Source of the DNA: Streptomyces puniciscabiei
GTDB lineage: Bacteria > Actinomycetota > Actinomycetes > Streptomycetales > Streptomycetaceae
Assembly (NCBI RefSeq): GCF_006715785.1
Contig: NZ_VFNX01000001.1
Coordinates: forward strand, 558,001 to 622,000
DNA length: 64,000 nucleotides
Direction of reading: 5' to 3'
The notes under the pieces are model-generated. The model saw nothing but the letters and a program-made list of their open reading frames with translations. It made no database searches and was not told the origin of the DNA. Position 1 is the first letter of the stretch. Each line of letters opens with the position of its first letter. Below are positions 16,419-24,972 of the stretch, in pieces. The position numbers and the translations under genes were made by a program.

Positions 16419-16799
16419 TCAGTTGAGGTGTGCCACCTGCTGCGGCGCCGGGGCCGTGCGCAGCCGGTCGGGCAGCGTGCCGTCGTCGGGCATTCCGGCC
16501 CGTAGCCAGGCCCCCACCACCTCGGCGTCGGCTTCCGTCACCAGCGGACCGAGGAGTACGGCGACACCACTCGGCCTGCGGTCGGCCCCGCACGGCTGCA
16601 CGGCCGCGTGCAGCCCGCGGCGCCTGCGGCAGTGCAGCACCCTCGCGAGACAACCGGTGGAGACCATCACGCCGTGCGGGCACTCCCGGACCGCACGGCG
16701 CAGGGCGTCCATCACCCGCCCGCTCGCGGCGGCACGGCATGAGCCGCAGACCACGAGGGTGAAAGGGCGGCTCTGACGGCCGCCTGCGGTATCGCTCAT
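16419..16799 (-). CDS. Second (2Fe-2S) ferredoxin-like Cys protein
   Basis: 126 aa. The start at 16799 is set by GGAGGAG 8 nt upstream on this strand. FTLVVCGSCRAAASG at the N-terminus and VSTGCLARVLHC further on echo the cysteine clusters of the neighbouring ferredoxin-like protein, although the C-terminal cluster differs (C-x6-C). Residues ~95-126 form a tail ending APQQVAHLN. It is transcribed away from the CooC-like ATPase gene, with Zur-type box B between them, so both can be derepressed by zinc limitation. The bound cofactor ((2Fe-2S) or Zn) is unknown. Confidence 0.8.
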   Translation of the reverse strand: MSDTAGGRQSRPFTLVVCGSCRAAASGRVMDALRRAVRECPHGVMVSTGCLARVLHCRRRRGLHAAVQPCGADRRPSGVAVLLGPLVTEADAEVVGAWLRAGMPDDGTLPDRLRTAPAPQQVAHLN

Positions 16800-16930
16800 C
16801 TCTGAGTCTCCTCCGTGTGGGTGAAAGTGATCCCCCGATTGCCGTCGCGGCGCCCAACAGGCCATGGCCGTCGGCAAGTTGAAGCCCTGGCGATTTGACA
16901 GCACCCGGCCACACCTCCAGCCTATGCTTA

Positions 16931-16945
16931 TGACATCCATTTTCA
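16931..16945. promoter_or_regulatory. Zur-type box B (divergent promoter)
   Basis: TGACATCCATTTTCA lies between the - strand gene starting at 16799 and the + strand gene at 16965, 19 nt before the latter. Its right half ATTTTCA is identical to that in boxes D and E. Confidence 0.75.
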
Positions 16946-16964
16946 ATAGAGGGGGCGACTAGCC

Positions 16965-17924
16965 ATGCGCGTTGCCTTCGTCGGCAAGGGCGGCAGCGGC
17001 AAGACGACCCTGTCGGCCCTCTTCTCCCGTCACCTGGCGCACTCGGGCGCGCCGGTCGTCGCGATCGACGGCGACATCAACCAGCACCTGGCGTACGCCC
17101 TCGGCCTCGACGAGGACGAGGTCTTCGCCGCGCCGCCGCTCAGCGTGCGCACCGGTGAGATCAAGGAGTACCTGCGGGGCACGAATCCGCATATCCCTTC
17201 CGTCGAAGCCATGGTGAAGACGACCCCGCCCGGACGCGGGTCCCGGCTGCTGCGGCTGCTCGGCGACGACGAGGTGCACAGCCATCACGTCCAGGAGGTC
17301 GGCGGCGTACCGCTCATGGTCACCGGCGCCTTCGCGGAGAGCGACCTGGGAGTGGCCTGCTATCACTCCAAGCTCGGCGCGGTCGAGCTGTACCTCAACC
17401 ACCTCGTGGACGGCCCCGGCGAGTACGTCGTCGTCGACATGACCGCCGGCGCCGACGCCTTCGCCTCCGGCCTGTTCACCCGCTTCGACATGACGTTCCT
17501 GGTCGTCGAACCGACCCGCAAGAGCCTCTCCGTGTACCGCCAGTACCGCGAGCACGCCGCCGAGTTCGGCGTCCCGGTCGCCGTCGTCGGCAACAAGGTC
17601 ACCGGCGAGGACGACCTGCTCTTCCTCAAGGAGCGCGTCGGCGACGATCTGCTCGCGCACTTCGCGCAGTCCTCCTATGTACGTGCCCAGGAACAGGGCC
17701 ACGGGCACGGCGAGTTGGAGCCGCACAACACCCGCACCCTGGACTTGCTGCGCGCGGCCGTGGACGCCCGCCCCAAGGACTGGGCGGCCTTCCAGAGGCA
17801 CGCCGTGGAGTTCCACCTGCGCAACGCCGCCGCCTGGGCCAACGAGGCCACCGGCCAGGACCTCGCCGCCCAGGTCGACCCTGACTTCCAGCACGGCCCC
17901 GCGGCCCTGACCGTCTTCGCCTGA
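16965..17924 (+). CDS. CooC/MinD-like P-loop ATPase (SIMIBI), putative metallochaperone ATPase
   Basis: 319-aa ATPase. The deviant Walker A GKGGSGKTT is at ~7-15 (two lysines, as in CooC, ArsA and MinD), with the switch region IDGDINQHLAYAL (~33-45) and the VVVDMTAGAD Walker B (~158-167). VVGNK (~208-212) resembles a guanine/adenine specificity element. EQGHGHGELEPH (~244-255) is His-rich and could bind metal. The ATG at 16965 follows GAGGGGG. Such ATPases often insert or move metal (nickel in CO dehydrogenase, for example), but the substrate here is unknown. The Zur box in front suggests a role in zinc limitation. The downstream gene follows after 45 nt. Confidence 0.9.
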   Translation: MRVAFVGKGGSGKTTLSALFSRHLAHSGAPVVAIDGDINQHLAYALGLDEDEVFAAPPLSVRTGEIKEYLRGTNPHIPSVEAMVKTTPPGRGSRLLRLLGDDEVHSHHVQEVGGVPLMVTGAFAESDLGVACYHSKLGAVELYLNHLVDGPGEYVVVDMTAGADAFASGLFTRFDMTFLVVEPTRKSLSVYRQYREHAAEFGVPVAVVGNKVTGEDDLLFLKERVGDDLLAHFAQSSYVRAQEQGHGHGELEPHNTRTLDLLRAAVDARPKDWAAFQRHAVEFHLRNAAAWANEATGQDLAAQVDPDFQHGPAALTVFA

Positions 17925-17969
17925 CCCCATCCCCTCCGCCAAGAGAACCACAGAACAGGACAGCCCTTC

Positions 17970-18362
17970 ATGTCACTCGACGTCTCCCCGCAGCTGCTCG
18001 CCGAAGCCGAGAACGGCGAGGTGCGGGAGCAGGACTTCGTGGAAACGGTGCGCACCTCCCTGCCGTACGCCTACGACCTCATCGCCCGCCTCGCCGAGGA
18101 ACTGCGGTCCGGTACGTCGGAGTTCGCCGACAACCAGACCCCGCCGCCCTCCGAGAAGGAGCGCGGCCAGCTGCTGCGCGCCCTGTCCAGTGACGCGATC
18201 CGGGGCAGCCTGGAACGCCATTTCGGCATCGCCCTCGCCTTCCAGAACTGCCACCGTGTCGCGGCGTTCCGACCCGAGGCACGCGGCGGCGAGACCCACG
18301 CCCGCTTCACCTCGCTCCGGGCGCAGATCCTCAACCAGTCGCCGGAGTTCCGCGACTGCTGA
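17970..18362 (+). CDS. SCO5389-family protein (unknown function)
   Basis: 130-aa, soluble, helix-rich protein. The sequence pattern (start MSLDVSPQLL, FADNQTPPPSEKERGQLLRAL, AIRGSLERHFG, AFQNCHRVA, ending LNQSPEFRDC) matches a Streptomyces family I recall as SCO5389. It has no known activity. Two Cys, at 94 and the C-terminus, are the only thiols. The gene lies 45 nt behind the CooC-like ATPase and probably forms a pair with it. RBS-like AGGA precedes the ATG. Confidence 0.8.
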   Translation: MSLDVSPQLLAEAENGEVREQDFVETVRTSLPYAYDLIARLAEELRSGTSEFADNQTPPPSEKERGQLLRALSSDAIRGSLERHFGIALAFQNCHRVAAFRPEARGGETHARFTSLRAQILNQSPEFRDC

Positions 18363-18584
18363 ACCACTGCCGGTCACAACGCCGACTGCCCGAACCGGCG
18401 TTCGGCAATCAGGCCGGCCACTTCGCCCCCTCGGCGGCCGTCGCCCACCAGGACACCCGGTCCTCGTGAGCGACGGCCGCCCGCGCTTGCCCCCGCGGCA
18501 TCCAACCGCGCCCCCACCTGCGCATCCCCCGAGCAGTCGTACACCCGGTCAAAAGATGGCAACGGTTTTCATCTGGGATTGATC

Positions 18585-18599
18585 TGAAAATCATTTCCA
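18585..18599 (+). promoter_or_regulatory. Zur-type box C upstream of znuA
   Basis: TGAAAATCATTTCCA is the most symmetric member of the set (TGAAAAT/ATTTCCA). A weaker second candidate, TGGCAACGGTTTTCA, lies at 18557-18571, 28 nt upstream. The rest of the 312-nt gap (18363-18674) shows no gene. Confidence 0.8.
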
Positions 18600-18674
18600 T
18601 CTAGCGTCGCAGGTGTCGCCACACGGTCGGCGCGTGTCCGCCGCGCGCCCGGCATCGCCCGAAGGAGCTCCCGC

Positions 18675-19652
18675 ATGTCCACCGCCCCCGCCTCCCGTTC
18701 CGCCCGGCCGACCGCGAGGATCGCACTGGTCACCGCGACGGCCGCCCTGACCGCCGTGACGGCGACGGCCTGCTCGACCTCCTCCTCGCACACCACCGAC
18801 ACCGCCGCGACCGGCAGCGAAAGTGGGTCGGGCAGGACCATCCAGGTGGTGGCGGCCGAGAACTTCTGGGGCAGCATCGCCTCCCAGCTGGGCGGCAGCC
18901 ACGTGAAGGTGACCAGCATCATCAACAACCCGGATGCCGACCCGCACGACTACGAGCCCACGGCTGCCGACGCCCGTACCGTGGCCGGCGCCCAGTACAC
19001 GATCGTCAACGGCATCGGCTACGACGCCTGGGCGGACAAGCTGCTGGCCGCCAACCCCGGCAGCGGACGCACCCAGCTAAAGGTCGGCGACCTGGTCGGC
19101 ATCAAGCCGGGCGGCAACCCGCACCGCTGGTACTCCCCGGACAACGTCCACCAGGTCATCGAGAAGATCACCGCGGACTACAAGAAGATCGACCCGGCCG
19201 CCGCGGCTTACTTCGACCAGCAGAAGACGACCTTCGAGACGAAGACGCTCGGCGATTACAACAAGCTCATCGCCGACATCAAGGCGAAGTACGCGGGCAC
19301 GCCGATCGGTGCTTCCGAGTCCATCGTCACGCCGCTCGCCGAGGGCCTGGGGCTGAGGATGCTCACCCCGGAGACGTTCCTGGACGCGATGAGCGAGGGC
19401 TCCGACCCCACGGCCAAGGACAAGGCCGCCATCGACCAGCAGATCAAGAACAAGAAGATCAAGGTCTACGTCTACAACTCCCAGAACTCCACGCCGGACG
19501 TGCAGGCGCAGGTCAAGGAGGCCAAGGCCCAGGGCATCCCGGTCGCCACCGTCACCGAGACCCTCACCCCCGCCGGGGCCACCTTCCAGCAGTGGCAGAC
19601 CACCCAGCTGCAGGGCATCGAGCAGGCCCTGGCCAAGGCCACCGGGAAGTGA
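18675..19652 (+). CDS. znuA: Zinc ABC transporter substrate-binding lipoprotein
   Basis: 325-aa cluster A-I (ZnuA/TroA family) binding protein. The lipobox VTATAC has Cys33 as lipid anchor. Zinc ligands expected in the family are seen as His91 in DPHDYEP, His150 in NPHRWYSP and Glu in ASESIV (~217), with a further acidic residue in TVTETL. There is no long His-rich loop, unlike E. coli ZnuA. The gene starts the znuA-znuC-znuB-znuB-zur run and lies directly behind Zur box C. It delivers zinc to the permease at the outer face of the membrane. Confidence 0.95.
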   Translation: MSTAPASRSARPTARIALVTATAALTAVTATACSTSSSHTTDTAATGSESGSGRTIQVVAAENFWGSIASQLGGSHVKVTSIINNPDADPHDYEPTAADARTVAGAQYTIVNGIGYDAWADKLLAANPGSGRTQLKVGDLVGIKPGGNPHRWYSPDNVHQVIEKITADYKKIDPAAAAYFDQQKTTFETKTLGDYNKLIADIKAKYAGTPIGASESIVTPLAEGLGLRMLTPETFLDAMSEGSDPTAKDKAAIDQQIKNKKIKVYVYNSQNSTPDVQAQVKEAKAQGIPVATVTETLTPAGATFQQWQTTQLQGIEQALAKATGK

Positions 19653-19661
19653 ACTGAAGCC

Positions 19662-20603
19662 ATGAACCCGATAGCGAAGGCCCGCGAAGCCGTCACACAC
19701 ACCAGCAGTCACACCGTCCCCGGCCGCCGAAGCGGGGGGCACGACACGGCCGCAGGAGCGGGAAGCGATCCGGTGGTCGCCCTGCGCGGGGCCGCGGTGC
19801 GGGTCGGCGGCCGGACGCTGTGGTCGGGGGTGGACCTTCGCATCGGGGCCGGCGAGTTCACCGCCGTACTCGGCCCCAACGGCGTCGGCAAGTCCACCAT
19901 GATCAAGGTTCTGCTGGGTGCCCTGCCCGCGGCGGCCGGAGACGTACGGGTGCTCGGCGCCCGGCCCGGGCAGGCCAACGACCGCATCGGCTATCTGCCG
20001 CAGCGGCGCAGCTTCGACGCCGATCTGCGCATCCGCGGTGTCGATGTGGTGCGCATGGGCCTGGATGGTGACCGGTGGGGGGTGCCGCTGCCGTTCCCGA
20101 GCGCGCGTCGGCGGTCCGCCCGTGCGCGGGTGGACGAGGTGATCGAGCTGGTCGGGGCGTCGGCGTACGCACACCGGCCCATCGGGCAGTGTTCCGGCGG
20201 CGAGCAGCAGCGCCTACTGATCGCCCAGGCACTGGTCCGCAGGCCCGAACTGCTCCTGCTCGACGAGCCGTTGGACAGCCTCGACCTGCCCAACCAGAGC
20301 GCCGTCGCCGCGCTGATCGGGCGCATCTGTCACCAGGAGGGCGTGTCCGTGGTCATGGTCGCCCATGACGTGAACCCGATACTCCACCACCTGGACCGGG
20401 TGGTGTACCTGGCCGAGGGCGGCGCCGCCGCAGGCACACCGACCGAGGTCATCACCTCCGAGACGCTGACCCGGCTGTACGGCACACCGGTCGAGGTGCT
20501 GCAGACCTCGGACGGGCGGCTGGTCGTCGTGGGCCAGCCGGAGGCACCGGCCGTGCACACCGACCGGCACGACACCCCGGGGAGCGGTCATGCTGCTCGC
20601 TGA
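19662..20603 (+). CDS. znuC: Zinc ABC transporter ATP-binding protein
   Basis: 313 aa. Walker A GPNGVGKST is at 71-79, Q-loop LPQRRS at ~112, signature CSGGEQQR at 177-184 (Cys in place of the usual Leu or Val), Walker B LLLLDEP at 197-203 and switch His235. The 35-residue N-terminal tail (TSSHTVPGRRSGGHDT) is poorly conserved and the true start may be further in. The C-terminal tail is His-rich (HTDRHDTPGSGHAAR). It follows znuA by 9 nt and overlaps znuB by 14 nt. It provides the energy for zinc uptake. Confidence 0.95.
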   Translation: MNPIAKAREAVTHTSSHTVPGRRSGGHDTAAGAGSDPVVALRGAAVRVGGRTLWSGVDLRIGAGEFTAVLGPNGVGKSTMIKVLLGALPAAAGDVRVLGARPGQANDRIGYLPQRRSFDADLRIRGVDVVRMGLDGDRWGVPLPFPSARRRSARARVDEVIELVGASAYAHRPIGQCSGGEQQRLLIAQALVRRPELLLLDEPLDSLDLPNQSAVAALIGRICHQEGVSVVMVAHDVNPILHHLDRVVYLAEGGAAAGTPTEVITSETLTRLYGTPVEVLQTSDGRLVVVGQPEAPAVHTDRHDTPGSGHAAR

Positions 20604-21501
20604 GACAGGGGCACCAACCTGGTCGTGGAACCTCCTGACCGACTACCAGGACATGTGGTCCTACCCCTTCATGGTCAACGCGTTCCGCGCCGGCGCGGTC
20701 GTGGCCGTGGTCTCCGCGCTCGTGGGATGGTTCGTGGTGCTGCGGCGGCAGACGTTCGCCGCGCACACCGTCTCGATGGTCGCCTTCCCCGGCGCCGCCG
20801 GAGCGCTCCTGCTCGGGTTCAGCGCGGTCTACGGCTACTTCACTCTGTGTGTGGCCGCCGCACTGGTCATCGCGGCCCTGCGGGGCGGCGGAGAGCACGA
20901 GGAGTCGGCGCTGACCGGGACGGTGCAGGCGTTCCTGCTCGCGTCCGGCTTCCTGTTCACCGCCCTGTACAGAGGGCTGCTGGAGGGGCCGCAGACCATT
21001 CTCTTCGGCACCTTCCTGGGAATCACCTCCTCCCAGGTGACCGTGCTGGCGGTGGTCGGTGCGGTGGTGCTCGCGGTGCTGGCGCTGATCGGGCGGCCGC
21101 TGCTGTTCGCGTCCGTGGACCCGCAGGTCGCCGGCGGGCGCGGGGTGCCGGTCCGCGCCCTGTCGGTGGCCTTTCTCGTCCTGCTCGGTGCGGCCACCGC
21201 CGAGGCGAGCCAGATCACCGGGACCCTCCTGGTCTTCGCCCTCATGGTGATTCCGGCCGCCACCGCGCAAGTCCTCACCACCCGCCCGGCGTTGAGTCTC
21301 GCCCTGGCCGTCCTGCTGGCCTTCGCCGCGACCTGGCTGGGGCTGACCGCCGCCTACTACTGGCCCTACCCTCTGGGCTTCTTCGTGACGACCATCGCCT
21401 TCGCCGGTTACCTGCTCGCGCTGGGCCGGCGCTCGCTGCGCGAGGTACTCGCTCGCACCCGACCCGGGGCCGCACCCAGGGCCAAGGAGGTGGTCGCATG
21501 A
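20590..21501 (+). CDS. znuB: Zinc ABC transporter permease, subunit 1
   Basis: 303-aa ABC-3 family integral membrane protein with about eight or nine TM helices (for example MVNAFRAGAVVAVVSALVGWFVVL, VTVLAVVGAVVLAVLALIG). The central conserved LLLGFSAVYGY and the later LLVFALMVIPAATAQ segments fit ZnuB/TroC. The ATG at 20590 overlaps znuC by 14 nt. A second permease gene follows with ATGA overlap, so the transporter core is probably a heterodimer of the two. Confidence 0.93.
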   Translation: MLLAETGAPTWSWNLLTDYQDMWSYPFMVNAFRAGAVVAVVSALVGWFVVLRRQTFAAHTVSMVAFPGAAGALLLGFSAVYGYFTLCVAAALVIAALRGGGEHEESALTGTVQAFLLASGFLFTALYRGLLEGPQTILFGTFLGITSSQVTVLAVVGAVVLAVLALIGRPLLFASVDPQVAGGRGVPVRALSVAFLVLLGAATAEASQITGTLLVFALMVIPAATAQVLTTRPALSLALAVLLAFAATWLGLTAAYYWPYPLGFFVTTIAFAGYLLALGRRSLREVLARTRPGAAPRAKEVVA

Positions 21502-22367
21502 CCGTCCTGCTCGCCGCCTCCCCGTTGTCCCACCCGTTCTTCCTGCACGCCTTCCTCGCCGGTACCGCCATCGCCGCGGCCTGCGGGCTGGTCGGCTACT
21601 TCCTGGTGCTGCGGGCGCAGGTCTTCACCGGCGACGCGCTCAGCCACGTCGCCTTCACCGGCGCGATGGCCGCCCTCGCCTTCGGCGCCGACCTTCGCCT
21701 CGGGCTGTTCGCCGCCACCATCGCCATGGCGCTGCTCTTCGGCACCCTCGGCCGCAAGGCGCGACCCGACGACGTGGTCATCGGGAGCGTCTTCTCCTGG
21801 ATCCTGGGCCTGGGCGCGTTCTTCATCACGCTCTACACGACCTCGCGCAGCACCACGAACGGCACCGCCGGCATCAGCGTCCTGTTCGGCTCCATCTTCG
21901 GCATCTCCGCCGGCAGCGCGGTCGTCGCCGCCCTGGTGGCAGCCGGGGTCGGCCTGCTGGTGGTCCTCACCGCCCGGCCGCTGCTGTTCGCCACGCTCGA
22001 CGAGGCCGTGGCCGCCGCCCGCGGCGTACCGGTCCGCCTGCTCGGCTACGGCTTCCTCGCCCTGGCCGGCATCAGCGCCGCCGAGGCCACCCAAGCGGTC
22101 GGCTCCCTGCTCCTGCTCGGCCTGCTCGCAGCCCCCGCCGGCGCCGCGATCCGCCTCACCGACCGCCCCTACCGCGCGCTCGCCCTCTCCGCAGGGCTGG
22201 CGGTGCTGGAGATGTGGGCGGGGCTTTTCGCCTCCTACGCGGTGCCGAAGATGCCGCCGAGCTTCGCCATCATGGCCGCCGCCACGGCCGTGTACACCGC
22301 CACCTTCCTGATACGACGCCCTGTCCCCGGTCCTCGTACGCGAACCACCGTCCCCACCCGCACCTGA
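21498..22367 (+). CDS. znuB: Zinc ABC transporter permease, subunit 2
   Basis: 289-aa ABC-3 family permease starting at ATG 21498 (ATGA overlap with subunit 1). The TM segments HAFLAGTAIAAACGLVGYFLVL, VFTGDALSHVAFTGAMAALAF, VFSWILGLGAFFITLY and VGSLLLLGLLAAPAGAAI follow the family pattern, including the conserved FTGDALSHVA motif. It is more like classical ZnuB/TroC than subunit 1 is. It ends 13 nt before zur. Confidence 0.93.
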   Translation: MTVLLAASPLSHPFFLHAFLAGTAIAAACGLVGYFLVLRAQVFTGDALSHVAFTGAMAALAFGADLRLGLFAATIAMALLFGTLGRKARPDDVVIGSVFSWILGLGAFFITLYTTSRSTTNGTAGISVLFGSIFGISAGSAVVAALVAAGVGLLVVLTARPLLFATLDEAVAAARGVPVRLLGYGFLALAGISAAEATQAVGSLLLLGLLAAPAGAAIRLTDRPYRALALSAGLAVLEMWAGLFASYAVPKMPPSFAIMAAATAVYTATFLIRRPVPGPRTRTTVPTRT

Positions 22368-22380
22368 GCGAAGGCACCCG

Positions 22381-22839
22381 ATGGCACCCGACCGCCGGCG
22401 CACCCCCACACCCTCGCACGACGTCACGCTGATCGGCCGCCTCACCCAGCAACGCACCGTCGTGGTCGAGGCGCTCATCCGCACCGACGGCTTCGTCGGC
22501 GCCCAAGCCCTCCACAACCAGCTCGCCGCCGCCGGCTCACCGGTCGGCCTCTCCACGGTCTACCGCACGCTGGCCGGCCTGGCCGGCGTCGGCCGGGCCG
22601 ACATGGTGCGCGACACCAGCGGTGAACGCCTCTTCCGCTACCGCCCGGGACCGGAACACCGCCACTACCTCATCTGCACCGAATGCGGCCTGAGCCGACC
22701 CGTCGACTCCGGCCCGGTGGAGGAATGGGCCGACACCGTCGCGCAGACCTCCGGGTTCGCGAACGTCCGGCACACGGTGGAGTTGTCCGGGGTGTGCCCG
22801 GACTGCGGCCGACGGCCGGCGGCGGACGAGCGCCGGTGA
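22381..22839 (+). CDS. zur: Zinc uptake regulator Zur (paralogue 2)
   Basis: 152 aa. The winged helix (LTQQRTVVVEALIRTDGF, VGLSTVYRTLAGL) is followed by HRHYLICTECGLSRPVDS and GVCPDCGRR. Cys99/Cys102 and Cys139/Cys142 form the structural zinc site, and HRH (93-95) belongs to the sensing site. The domain arrangement and VDSGPVEEW motif match the classical Streptomyces Zur encoded with znuACB. It lies 13 nt behind the permease with a GAAGG ribosome binding site, so it is co-transcribed and likely autoregulated through box C. Confidence 0.95.
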   Translation: MAPDRRRTPTPSHDVTLIGRLTQQRTVVVEALIRTDGFVGAQALHNQLAAAGSPVGLSTVYRTLAGLAGVGRADMVRDTSGERLFRYRPGPEHRHYLICTECGLSRPVDSGPVEEWADTVAQTSGFANVRHTVELSGVCPDCGRRPAADERR

Positions 22840-22868
22840 ACTCCGGCGGCACTGCCTGTCCGGAGGGG

Positions 22869-23415
22869 TCACCGTCGAGGGCAGCAGTCGCACCCCGGAG
22901 CACAGCCGCAGGCATCCGCCTCCCGCCGACCGTCGTCCTGCCCGGCGGCCGACGGCCTTGCGCAGCACCCCTGCCCACGCCACGCGTCGCGCCCCTCCTT
23001 CACCGCGACCGCGGCGATGACCAGGGCCGCGAGCGGATCCGTCCACGACCGGCCGAACACGGCATTGACGACCAGGCCCACCAGCAGCACCGCCGACACA
23101 TAGGTGCGCAGCAGTGTCTGCTTGGAGGCGGCCACGGCAGATGCGGAGCCGAGTTCCCGACCGGCGCGACGCTGGGCCGCCGACAGGACCGGCATGTCCA
23201 CGAGCGAGAGGGCAGCCGGCACGATCCCGGGCAGGGAGCGCGTGGCCTCGCCTGAGCCGATCGACGGTGACGTAGGCGGCGAGCGCGAAGAGCGACAGCG
23301 CGGTGATCCGCAACGCGGTCTTCTCGCGGGCCTCACGCACCGCGTGCTCGCGGGCGGCAAGCGCGCCGCGCCTGGCCGGGTCGGGGCCGAGGGAGATGGA
23401 TGTCTCTGCGCTCAC
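22869..23415 (-). pseudogene. Cation diffusion facilitator (CDF) transporter, frameshifted and deleted
   Basis: A GTG at 23415 opens a frame (VSAETSISLGPDPARRGAL...EKTALRITALSLFALAAYVTVDRLR). The coherent reading then jumps near 23230 to a second frame (SLPGIVPAALSLVDMPVLSAAQRRAGRELGSASAVAASKQTLL...SAVLLVGLVVNAVFG...AALVIAAVAVKEGRDAW) that ends with a Cys-rich tail (CGCAPGCDCCP). Compared with intact Streptomyces CDF proteins, the first TM helices carrying the HxxxD metal site are missing between ALAAREHAV and REKTALRI. It was probably a zinc or cadmium exporter. It sits beside Zur box D. Confidence 0.85.
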
Positions 23416-23509
23416 GGTCAGGACAGCCCTTGTCGTCGGCGTCGACGCACGTCCGGTCGCCCGCGACGGCGACCACGGCGGTGCGCATGAACCATGGGCC
23501 ACTTCGTAA

Positions 23510-23524
23510 TGGTGTTCATTTTCA
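23510..23524. promoter_or_regulatory. Zur-type box D upstream of rpmF
   Basis: TGGTGTTCATTTTCA lies 38 nt upstream of the L32 gene. It may also have controlled the divergent CDF pseudogene. Confidence 0.78.
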
Positions 23525-23562
23525 TGTAGCCTGTACTCGCCATCCCAACCAGGAGGATTCCC

Positions 23563-23733
23563 ATGGCCGTTCCCAAGCGGAAGATGTCCCGCAGCAACAC
23601 CCGCCACCGCCGCGCCCAGTGGAAGGCGACCACGCCGGCGCTCGTACCGGTCATCGTCGACGGAGTGTCATACCTGGTACCGCAGCGGCTGGTGAAGGCG
23701 TACGAGCGCGGGCTGCTGCGCCCCGAGGGCTGA
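23563..23733 (+). CDS. rpmF: 50S ribosomal protein L32, zinc-independent (C-) paralogue
   Basis: 56-aa protein. [20 protein letters not shown] is the canonical L32 start. The four cysteines of the zinc-ribbon form (C+) are all absent; the usual C-x-x-C positions are replaced within [12 protein letters not shown] perfect AGGAGG precedes the ATG. Expected to replace the C+ L32 and spare zinc when Zur is inactive. The COG0523 gene begins 3 nt after its stop, so the two are co-expressed. Confidence 0.96.
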   Translation: MAVPKRKMSRSNTRHRRAQWKATTPALVPVIVDGVSYLVPQRLVKAYERGLLRPEG

Positions 23734-23736
23734 GCG

Positions 23737-24921
23737 ATGATGCCGTCCGGCCCCTCCGGCCGCCTGCCCGTCACCGTCCTGTCCGGATTCCTCGGCGCCG
23801 GCAAGACCACCCTCCTCAACCACGTCCTCGGCAACCGCGAGGGACTGCGCGTCGCGGTCATCGTCAACGACATGAGCGAGGTCAACATCGACGCCGCCCT
23901 GGTGCGCGGCGGCGAGGCCGCCCTGTCAGGCACCGAGGAACGCCTGGTCGAGATGACCAACGGCTGTATCTGCTGCACCCTGCGCGACGACCTGCTGGTG
24001 GAGGTCGACCGGCTGGCCCGAGAGGGCCGCTTCGACTATCTGCTCATCGAGTCGTCCGGCATCTCCGAACCCATGCCGGTCGCCGCGACGTTCGCCTTCG
24101 CCCGCGACGACGGCGCCACCCTCGGCGACCTCGCCCGCCTTGACACCATGGTCACGGTCGTGGACGCCGCGAACTTCCTGCCCGAGCTGGCAAGCGGCGA
24201 CGAACTCGTCGAGCGCGGCCTGGACCAGTACGAGGACGACGAACGCACCGTCAGCGACCTGCTGATGGACCAGATCGAGTTCGCCGACGTCATCGTCCTG
24301 AACAAGCTCGACCTCGTGGACAAGGAGTCGGCCGACCGGCTGCGAGCGACACTCAACCGCCTCAACCCCGCCGCACGTCTCGTCCCGGCCGTCCACGGCC
24401 GCGTGAAGGTGGGCGACGTGCTGGGCACCCGGCTGTTCGACCTGGAACGCGCCCAACAGGCCCCCGGCTGGGTCATGGAGCTCAACGGCGACCACGTACC
24501 CGAGACGGAGGAGTACGGCATCTCCTCCACCGTCTTCCGCTCCGAACTGCCCTTCCATCCGGGTCGGTTGTGGACGTTCGTGACCGAGGAACTCGACAGC
24601 GGCGCGTACGGACAGATCCTGCGCTCCAAGGGCTTCTTCACCCTCGCCAGCCGCCCGCACGTGACGGGCCTGTGGTCACAGGCCGGATCCGTCGCACGCT
24701 TCGAGCCGTCCGCCGCACGCGACACCGAGAGCCCCGAGTGCCAGGAACTGGTCTTCATCGGCACGCACCTGCACGCGGGTGCGCTGCACGCGGCACTGAC
24801 CGACTGCCTCATGGCCGACGAGGAGAGCCTGCCGCCCACGGACCCGTTCCCCGCCTGGGACACCTACGGCATCGACGGCACCTGCGAGCATGAGCATCCC
24901 GAACTCGTGGCGGGCCCCTGA
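23737..24921 (+). CDS. COG0523 GTPase (YciC/ZagA-like zinc metallochaperone)
   Basis: 394 aa. G1 GFLGAGKTT is at 17-25, switch region [11 protein letters not shown] (~45-55), CxCC motif NGCICC with Cys77/79/80, IESSGISEP (~104-112) and NKLD in VIVLNKLDL (~190). The C-terminal domain is longer than in the 13540 protein and ends with [12 protein letters not shown], a small Cys/His cluster that may bind zinc. The subfamily with SSGISEP and an insert before NKxD is the YciC-like one induced by Zur in other bacteria. It is co-transcribed with rpmF. Confidence 0.95.
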   Translation: MMPSGPSGRLPVTVLSGFLGAGKTTLLNHVLGNREGLRVAVIVNDMSEVNIDAALVRGGEAALSGTEERLVEMTNGCICCTLRDDLLVEVDRLAREGRFDYLLIESSGISEPMPVAATFAFARDDGATLGDLARLDTMVTVVDAANFLPELASGDELVERGLDQYEDDERTVSDLLMDQIEFADVIVLNKLDLVDKESADRLRATLNRLNPAARLVPAVHGRVKVGDVLGTRLFDLERAQQAPGWVMELNGDHVPETEEYGISSTVFRSELPFHPGRLWTFVTEELDSGAYGQILRSKGFFTLASRPHVTGLWSQAGSVARFEPSAARDTESPECQELVFIGTHLHAGALHAALTDCLMADEESLPPTDPFPAWDTYGIDGTCEHEHPELVAGP

Positions 24922-24926
24922 GGACC

Positions 24927-24969
24927 CCGGGCCGGGCGGCGAACACAGCCACGGCACCGCCCGGCCCGG
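24927..24969 (+). terminator. Strong hairpin terminator
   Basis: CCGGGCCGGGCGG (24927-24939) pairs perfectly with CCGCCCGGCCCGG (24957-24969), giving a 13-bp GC stem 5 nt after the COG0523 stop codon. Confidence 0.85.
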
Positions 24970-24972
24970 TAT

